A stretch of DNA of 64,000 nucleotides from Promicromonospora sukumoe (GTDB lineage: Bacteria; Actinomycetota; Actinomycetes; Actinomycetales; Cellulomonadaceae), in NCBI RefSeq assembly GCF_014137995.1, contig NZ_JACGWV010000002.1, forward strand, positions 1,302,001 through 1,366,000, read 5' to 3'. The notes under the pieces were generated by a model, which worked only from the letters and a program-made list of their open reading frames with translations, did not search any database and was not told the origin of the DNA. Position 1 is the first letter of the stretch. Each line of letters opens with the position of its first letter. A program made the position numbers and the translations under genes. Positions 58,539 to 64,000 of the stretch are shown here, piece after piece.

Positions 58539-59903
58539 ATGAACCGCCCCACCCCGCCGAGCACCGCGTACCTCGACCACCTGGTCGCCGAGACCGCCGG
58601 ACGGCGGGCCGCCCTGGCCGGTGCGGCACCCGCGGGTCAGGCCGCCGACGCGGGTCCGGACGACGACGGCGGGGCGCCCGCCGACCTGATCACCGCCGTC
58701 GAGCGGGCGGCGGAGGGCCTCGAACCCGAGCTCGCGGAGATCGTCCGCAGGCTGCACGAGCATCCTGAGCCCGCCTTCGAGGAGCACCGCAGCGCGGCGA
58801 CGCTCGTGGAGGTGCTCGCCCGGCACGGCGTCGAGGCGGAGCTGGGCGTCCACGGGGTGCCGACGGCGTTCCGGGCCGAGTTCGGCGACCCCGCCGGCCC
58901 GACGATCGCCATCTGCGCCGAGTACGACGCGCTGCCCGGCATCGGCCATGCGTGCGGCCACAACGTCATCGCGGCGGCCGGCGTCGGCGCGTTCCTCGCG
59001 CTGCACCAGGTCCTCGGGTCGGCGGGTCGCCCGCTCCCGGCGGGTCGCGTCGTCCTGCTCGGGACCCCCGCCGAGGAGGGACACTCCGGCAAGGAGGTCC
59101 TGGCCCGGAACGGGGCGTTGGAGGGAATCGACGCGGCGATCATGGTGCACCCGTACGGGCTCGACGTCGCGGACCAGGTGTGGCTGGGCCGCCGTCTGCT
59201 GACCTGGACCTTCACCGGCCGGCCCGCGCACGCCTCGGCCCAGCCGTACATGGGCCGCAACGCGCTGGACGCCGCCACCCTCGCGTACCAGGGCATCGGC
59301 CTGCTGCGGCAGCAGATGCCGCCGGTCGACCGCGTGCACGCGACGATCGCCGAGGGCGGCACCCGGCCGAGCATCATCACGGAGCGCGCGGTGGTGCACC
59401 TCTACGCGCGGTCCAAGTACCCCGACACCCTCCGTGACCTCTCGCGTCGTCTCGACGACATCGCACGCGGCGCGGCACTCATGACCGGCACCGAGGTGGA
59501 GATCGCCTGGGACGACGGCGCGCACCCGAGCCTCCCCGTGCGGACCAACGAGGCTCTGACCCGCCGCTGGGTCACGGCCCAGCACCGCCGCGGGCGCGAC
59601 CCGCTGCCCTTCGGCGTGCTCTCGGAGACGCTCGCGGCGTCCACCGACTTCGGCAACGTCTCGTTCCGCATCCCCGGCATCCACCCGCTCGTGCAGGTCT
59701 CGGGGCCCGACGTCGCACTGCACACCGCCGAGTTCGCGGCTGCAGCAGCGACCCCCGCGGCGGTCTCGGCCGCCGTCGACAGCGCCGCCGGGCTCGCGGC
59801 GACCGCCCTGGACTACCTGTCCGACGCCGGGCTACGGGCCGCCGTCCACGAGGAGTTCGCCGCCCAGGGCGGCCCGGTCGACGTGGAGCGCTACTTCGAC
59901 TGA
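58539..59903 (+). CDS. M20-family metallohydrolase / amidohydrolase
   Basis: The 454 residues contain metal-binding motifs ICAEYDALPGIGHACGHN (His, Asp) and LLGTPAEEGHSGKEV (catalytic Glu), then the dimerisation domain (TFTGRPAHASAQPYMGRNAL). It resembles aminobenzoyl-glutamate/HipO-type amidohydrolases that cleave N-acyl amino acids. ATG 58539 was chosen for the GGAG 5 nt upstream. Residues 1-55 are an extra Ala/Gly/Asp-rich leader. Confidence 0.88.
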   Translation: MNRPTPPSTAYLDHLVAETAGRRAALAGAAPAGQAADAGPDDDGGAPADLITAVERAAEGLEPELAEIVRRLHEHPEPAFEEHRSAATLVEVLARHGVEAELGVHGVPTAFRAEFGDPAGPTIAICAEYDALPGIGHACGHNVIAAAGVGAFLALHQVLGSAGRPLPAGRVVLLGTPAEEGHSGKEVLARNGALEGIDAAIMVHPYGLDVADQVWLGRRLLTWTFTGRPAHASAQPYMGRNALDAATLAYQGIGLLRQQMPPVDRVHATIAEGGTRPSIITERAVVHLYARSKYPDTLRDLSRRLDDIARGAALMTGTEVEIAWDDGAHPSLPVRTNEALTRRWVTAQHRRGRDPLPFGVLSETLAASTDFGNVSFRIPGIHPLVQVSGPDVALHTAEFAAAAATPAAVSAAVDSAAGLAATALDYLSDAGLRAAVHEEFAAQGGPVDVERYFD

Positions 59904-59986
59904 CAGCGCGCCGCCGAGGCCCAGTCCGGGACCGGAGCAGGGCCGGGGCCGTTACGCCGGGACCGACCGAGCCTGGCGGGAGACAT

Positions 59987-60054
59987 CTCCTTCGAGACCT
60001 AAGTTTCTTCGCTCTCGGGCCAACCAAAGCGGAGAAACTTAGGTCTCGAAGGAG
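59987..60054 (+). terminator. 22-bp perfect hairpin behind the M20 gene
   Basis: Arms 59987-60008 and 60033-60054 are perfectly complementary. The 24-nt loop holds a small CGCT/AGCG stem. The arm sequence is A+T-richer than the surroundings (CCTAAGTTTCT). Confidence 0.75.
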
Positions 60055-60176
60055 AGCCTCTCAGCGGACAGGTCGGTCCCGTCGTAACGGCCCGCACATC
60101 CGGGCGAAATCTCCGCTTTCTAGCGTCAGGCTCGCGCGGTGCCCGATCGCGCGCCCGACCGAAGGAGCGTGGACCC

Positions 60177-61601
60177 GTGACACCTCGCGGACATCAAGGC
60201 GGACATCTCGAAGGACGGACCGCGGCGCAGACGCTGGTCGCGACACTCGGCAGGCGCCGGTTCCTGCAGGCCGCACTGGGCGTGGGGGCGGGATCCGCAC
60301 TCGCCGCCGGAGCGGCGGTGCCCGCGGCGGCCGGGAGCCCGACGTCGGGCTCGGCCGCACAGGCCGTCCGCGGCGCGGGGGCGGCTCACGGCGCAGGCGC
60401 CGGGCGCGGTTCCGGGCGGTACTCCGGCATCCTCCAGCCCGGCAAGGGCCGCATCCGCGGCGACGTCTACCTGGGCTCCGACACGGACGACGTCCTGTGG
60501 GGCTACGTCCCGTCGGTGCACGCCGACGCCGTGACGCGGGTCCGCTCCGGTCGGACGATCACGATCGACTCCGTCTCCCACGAGGGCATCCTCGAGGACC
60601 AGGGCCGCGACCCGGTCGGATACTTCGCCGAGCACGGCGTGCGACGCCGCGAGGTGCTCGACGACGCCGTCGCGATCGCCGCCGGGTACTCCCGGACGGC
60701 GCGGAACTTCGACGTCGACGGGCCGCACGTCGTGACCGGGCCCGTCTTCGTGGAGGGGGCCGAACCAGGCGACGTGCTGAAGATCGAGACGCTGGAGGCC
60801 ACGCCGCGCGTGCCGTACGGCGTCGTGTCGTCGCGGCACGGCAAGGGCGCCCTGGCGGCGACGGCCGCAGGCGCCCCCGCGGGGATCACGCTCGACGAGG
60901 TGATGCCGCCCGTCGCGACCGACGGCCGGGACTCCGGCATCCCGACCGAGTACGGCAACGTGTCCGTGTTCGCCGAGGTGCGGGGCGACCACGCGACCAT
61001 GGGTTCCGGCCGGGGACGGGTGCGGTTCCCGCTCCGCACGTTCTTCGGGATGATGGGCGTCGCCTACGCGGAGACGACGAACCTCACCTCACCGGAGGCC
61101 AACTCGATCCCGCCCACGCTGGGCGGCGGCAACATCGACATCAGCCACCTGGGTGCCGGTTCGACCTTCTACCTGCCGGTCAGCGCCGAGGGCGCGCTGT
61201 TCTACGTCGGCGACCCGCACATGGCGATGGGCGACGGCGAGGTGGCGCTCACCGCGATGGAGGGCTCGCTGCGCGGCACGTTCCGGCTCACCGTCTGCAA
61301 GCCGGGCTCCGGCGACGCGCCGTCGGTCGCGTACTCGTACCCCTTCGCCGAGACGGCGGACGCCTGGATTCCGATCGGCCTGTCCGACCCCGACGGCGCG
61401 GTGGGCGGCCAGCTCAGCGACCTCGACGTCGCGATGCGCCGGGCCGTTGTGAACGCCCTCGACTTCCTGGAGCACGACCACGGCCTGGACCGGGCGGTCG
61501 CGTACGCCTACCTCTCCGCGGCGGCCGACTTCGCCGTCTCGCAGGTCGTGGACCGGACGGTCGGCGTGCACGGGCTGATCCGGAAGTCCGACCTGGCCTG
61601 A
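60177..61601 (+). CDS. Acetamidase/formamidase family protein with Tat signal
   Basis: The 474 residues have a twin-arginine leader (TLGRRRFLQAALGVGAGSAL ... AAGAAVPAAAG), so it is folded in the cytoplasm and exported. The mature domain matches the FmdA_AmdA family: VRSGRTITIDSVSHEG, GPVFVEGAEPGDVLKIE, GGNIDISHLGAGSTFYLPV and GDPHMAMGDGEVALTAMEG. Members hydrolyse short amides to ammonia and acid. GTG 60177 has AAGGAG upstream. Confidence 0.88.
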   Translation: MTPRGHQGGHLEGRTAAQTLVATLGRRRFLQAALGVGAGSALAAGAAVPAAAGSPTSGSAAQAVRGAGAAHGAGAGRGSGRYSGILQPGKGRIRGDVYLGSDTDDVLWGYVPSVHADAVTRVRSGRTITIDSVSHEGILEDQGRDPVGYFAEHGVRRREVLDDAVAIAAGYSRTARNFDVDGPHVVTGPVFVEGAEPGDVLKIETLEATPRVPYGVVSSRHGKGALAATAAGAPAGITLDEVMPPVATDGRDSGIPTEYGNVSVFAEVRGDHATMGSGRGRVRFPLRTFFGMMGVAYAETTNLTSPEANSIPPTLGGGNIDISHLGAGSTFYLPVSAEGALFYVGDPHMAMGDGEVALTAMEGSLRGTFRLTVCKPGSGDAPSVAYSYPFAETADAWIPIGLSDPDGAVGGQLSDLDVAMRRAVVNALDFLEHDHGLDRAVAYAYLSAAADFAVSQVVDRTVGVHGLIRKSDLA

Positions 61602-61668
61602 GGTTGCCGTGGCCGCGGGCCAGGAAAACAGCGGGCGCGGGCTCGGTGACCGACCCTAGGGTCGGGCC

Positions 61669-62049
61669 ATGACGATGCCGGAGACAGCCCCCGTCGACAC
61701 CTGGCTCGCGGTCACGCGGGAGGACGGCGAGACCGTCGGTTACCTCGAACCGGTGACCGAGGACTACGCCACCGTGCTCCCCCGCAACCGCCTCGGCCAC
61801 GCCGTCGGCGACGTGCAGGACTACCACGCCGCCGAGGAGATCGTGCTCGACCGCGGCCTGCGGGAGCTCGCGGAGCACTGGCTGCTCGACGGCGCGGGCC
61901 CCGAGCTCGCGATCAGCGAGCTCTCCCCCGCCGGCATCGTGCTCCGGGACGCCTTCCTGGCGAAGGCCCTGGTCCCGCTGCAGGCGGTGCACGTGCCGTG
62001 GCCGGACACGGCGGGCCGCCTCCGCCGCGTCCAGCCGGAACACAGCTGA
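61669..62049 (+). CDS. Hypothetical protein (126 aa)
   Basis: This compact alpha/beta protein begins TWLAVTREDGETVGYLEPV with an acidic body (EEIVLDRGLRELAEHWLLDG). No known family is recognised. The start ATG 61669 is 68 bp after the amidase stop, so it may be co-transcribed. The stop codon lies inside the following hairpin. Confidence 0.65.
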   Translation: MTMPETAPVDTWLAVTREDGETVGYLEPVTEDYATVLPRNRLGHAVGDVQDYHAAEEIVLDRGLRELAEHWLLDGAGPELAISELSPAGIVLRDAFLAKALVPLQAVHVPWPDTAGRLRRVQPEHS

Positions 62050-62105
62050 GTGCGGGATGTTCGCCCTTTCCAGCGGTCTGGAAGGGCGAACATCCCGCAC
62101 TCAGC
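62045..62105. terminator. 28-bp hairpin between convergent genes
   Basis: The arms 62045-62073 and 62078-62105 are complementary apart from one bulged T; loop CGGT. It includes the stop codon of the 126-residue protein. Confidence 0.85.
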
Positions 62106-62133
62106 GGTGGGGGTCGGGCTCAGCGGTAGGGGG

Positions 62134-64000
62134 TCAGGCGGTGCGGAGGAGCTCCGCGACCCGGACGGTGCGCTCGCGCGCGACCATCAGCGTCGTGACG
62201 ACCAGCCCCGCGAGGGCCCAGAGGACCACCGCCGCGGTCGCCATCGCGATCCCGCCCGTGCCGGGCTCGGTGAGCCGGACGAGGCCGACGATGCTCAGAC
62301 CCACCGGCAGGAACCCTGCCAGCCCCTCCAGGACGCCCGGCACGGTCGACACCACACCGGTCGCGATGACGAGCACCGCGATCAGGAGGCTGATGCCCCG
62401 GCCGACGTGCCCGAGCGCCGCGGCGAGCGCCTGGTTGACGGCGACGAACGCGACCGAGATCAGCGCGCCGAAGCCCATGGTCGCGACCCAGCCGCCGACG
62501 CCCAGGTCCTCGATCCCGGCCAGGATCGCGCCCGTCGCGAGGCCGGTGACCAGGCCGATCGCGGCCGGGACCGCGAACGTCCCGAGCGTGAGGCGGAAGG
62601 CACCGCGCGTCGAGCCGCGAGCCCGCAGCGGGACCGGCGGGAAGACGATCATCAGCGCGAGCGCGCCGAGCCAGAGCGCCAGCACCGCGAACATCGGGCC
62701 GGTCGTGCCGGTGTTGAGGTCCGTGACCTCACCGTCGGTCGCGACCGGGTCGGCCACCACGGAGGCCAGGGACTTGCGCTCCTGCTCCGTGTACGACGGG
62801 ATCTCCTCGGTCGCCTGACCCAGGCCGTCCGAGAGCTCCGTCGCGCCGCCGGCCAGCTCGCCGACGCCGTCGGCCAGGCCGCCCACACCGGTCGCGAGCT
62901 GGTCGGTACCCGTCTCGAGCTGGCCGGCGCCGTCGGCGAGCTGGGTGGCACCCGACGCGATGCCGCCCGCGCCGCCCGAGAGCTCACGAGCGCCCGCGGA
63001 CAGTGCGCTGACGCCGCCGGCCGCCTGGTCGGCGCCGTTGGACAGCTCACCGAGACCGCCCGCGAGCTGGGTCGCGCCGTCCTCCAGCTCGCCGAGACCG
63101 CCGGCGAGCTGCTTGTTGCCGGTGGCGACCTTGTTCACACCCACCGCGAGCCCGTCAGCACCGGCGGCGAGTTCGTCCGCGCCCCCCGAAAGCTCCGAGG
63201 CCCCCGCAGCGAGGCCGTAGAGACTCTCCGGGCTGTTCTTGTCGGACAGCGCGTTGAGCCCGTACTCGACGGTGCCGGCATCGACCGGGAGGTCGCTGTG
63301 CTCGGCCATCGCGGCGCACAGCTCCGGGACCTGGAGCGCAAGCGCCGGGTTCGCGCAAACCTTCGCGGTCTCCGTGAACAGGGCGACGGCGCCGTCCGAC
63401 GCGTCGGCCGCGCTCCCGGCAAGCACCTGCGTACCGTCAGCAGCCTTCTTCGCACCCGCGGCGAGCTGGCTGGTCCCACCGGCAAGCTCGGCAGCGCCGT
63501 CCGAGAGTCCCGAGGCCCCCTTGGCGAGCTCGCCAGCGCCGTCCGCCAGGCCCGCAGCCCCGGCAGAGCTCTGACCCACGCCGGAGGCGACCTGGTCCGC
63601 GCCGCTCGCCAGCTCGGATGCGCCCGAGGCCAACCCGGACACGCCCGCCGCTGTCTGGTCCGCACCGGCAGCCCACTGCCCGGCACCCGAGGCCCAGGTC
63701 CCGGCGCCGCCGGCCAGGCCGGACACGCCGTCGCCGAGCCCCGACACGCCGTCGGAGGTCTGCTGCGCGCCGTCCGCGAGCTGCTTCGCGCCCTTGCCCG
63801 CCTCGGTCGCGCCGTCGGCGAGCTGGTCGGCGCCGTCGGCGGCCTTGCCCAGCTCCTCGGAGAGGGTGGAGAAGCCGACGAGCACGTTGTCCACGTAGGT
63901 CTCGGTGAGGGTGCTGCTGAGCACGCCGGTGGCGGTCTGCGCCACCACCTGCGCGAGGGCGTCGTCGAGCACGCGGCCGTCAGGGGCGGTGGCGACGTCG
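62134..64000 (-). CDS. YhgE/Pip-family membrane protein, 5' part outside the window
   Basis: The frame is open to the right edge, so at least 622 residues are present and the N-terminal membrane helix is missing. A long extracellular region (about 400 residues) has many Gly-Ala heptad-like repeats (SGASELASGADQVASG style), followed by five or six C-terminal helices (MFAVLALWLGALALMIVFPP onward). This is the YhgE/Pip architecture (phage receptor in lactococci, ESX-associated elsewhere). Confidence 0.88.
   Translation of the reverse strand, partial: DVATAPDGRVLDDALAQVVAQTATGVLSSTLTETYVDNVLVGFSTLSEELGKAADGADQLADGATEAGKGAKQLADGAQQTSDGVSGLGDGVSGLAGGAGTWASGAGQWAAGADQTAAGVSGLASGASELASGADQVASGVGQSSAGAAGLADGAGELAKGASGLSDGAAELAGGTSQLAAGAKKAADGTQVLAGSAADASDGAVALFTETAKVCANPALALQVPELCAAMAEHSDLPVDAGTVEYGLNALSDKNSPESLYGLAAGASELSGGADELAAGADGLAVGVNKVATGNKQLAGGLGELEDGATQLAGGLGELSNGADQAAGGVSALSAGARELSGGAGGIASGATQLADGAGQLETGTDQLATGVGGLADGVGELAGGATELSDGLGQATEEIPSYTEQERKSLASVVADPVATDGEVTDLNTGTTGPMFAVLALWLGALALMIVFPPVPLRARGSTRGAFRLTLGTFAVPAAIGLVTGLATGAILAGIEDLGVGGWVATMGFGALISVAFVAVNQALAAALGHVGRGISLLIAVLVIATGVVSTVPGVLEGLAGFLPVGLSIVGLVRLTEPGTGGIAMATAAVVLWALAGLVVTTLMVARERTVRVAELLRTA

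Overview
The window is high-GC DNA (about 72% by eye) with GTG/ATG starts, strong GGAGG-type ribosome sites, 4-nt start/stop overlaps, a WhiB7-type regulator and heterodimeric E1 2-oxoacid dehydrogenase genes. This points to an actinobacterium, most likely a cellulomonad/promicromonosporad-type member of the Micrococcales. The genus is an inference, not something the sequence proves.

Region 1 (1-17,765) holds the end of a TM2-domain gene, an intact tRNA-Gly(CCC), and a 17.2-kb integrative element inserted into that tRNA. A 44-bp copy of the tRNA 3' half marks attL (490-533) and attR (17,722-17,765). A 22-nt direct-repeat block, probably integrase arm sites, lies just inside both ends. The layout resembles actinomycete integrative and conjugative elements (AICEs): integrase, excisionase, DUF3631 ATPase, orphan cytosine methyltransferase, many small proteins, a Nudix protein, a DUF2637 membrane protein, an FtsK/TraB-like DNA translocase, and a divergent GntR-type regulator. 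The regulator is fused to a P-loop domain and translationally coupled to a KDPG-aldolase-like enzyme. A three-gene toxin-antitoxin-like operon with a PemK/MazF toxin lies near attR. No recognised AICE replication initiator (RepSA, RepAM or Prim-Pol) was found. Two arrays of short phased repeats that run through gene 3' ends are candidate replication or transfer sites.

Region 2 (17,821-31,000) is chromosome: a methyltransferase, DUF1206 membrane protein, lipoprotein, small divergon with a UTRA-type GntR regulator, an NrtR-SPFH-NAD-kinase-like divergon with two identical palindromic operators, pirin, a DnaA-box cluster, TetR plus MFS exporter, and CorA preceded by a 13-codon leader ORF with a perfect Shine-Dalgarno.

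Region 3 (31,035-45,600) carries a sugar isomerase/epimerase-like protein, divergent PTS Enzyme I and IIA genes, an AbiEi/DUF559 protein, a HAD hydrolase, an NHL-thioredoxin, a Nal1-like serine protease with a small companion gene, an S9 peptidase, a CopD-CtaG fusion and WhiB7.

Region 4 (45,584-64,000) carries the E1alpha-E1beta-E2 dehydrogenase operon with a large palindromic operator, an esterase, an MFS/XRE divergon, a HisC-like aminotransferase, a holin-like membrane protein, a lipase-like protein with a small WXG-like partner, purB, an M20 hydrolase, a Tat-exported acetamidase/formamidase and a truncated YhgE/Pip protein.

Two families of dispersed non-coding repeats punctuate the chromosome. 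One is a roughly 93-nt element that starts exactly on the stop codon of three unrelated genes and has a covarying closing stem. The other is a TGTCAGAC-ended hairpin found four times at gene 3' ends.
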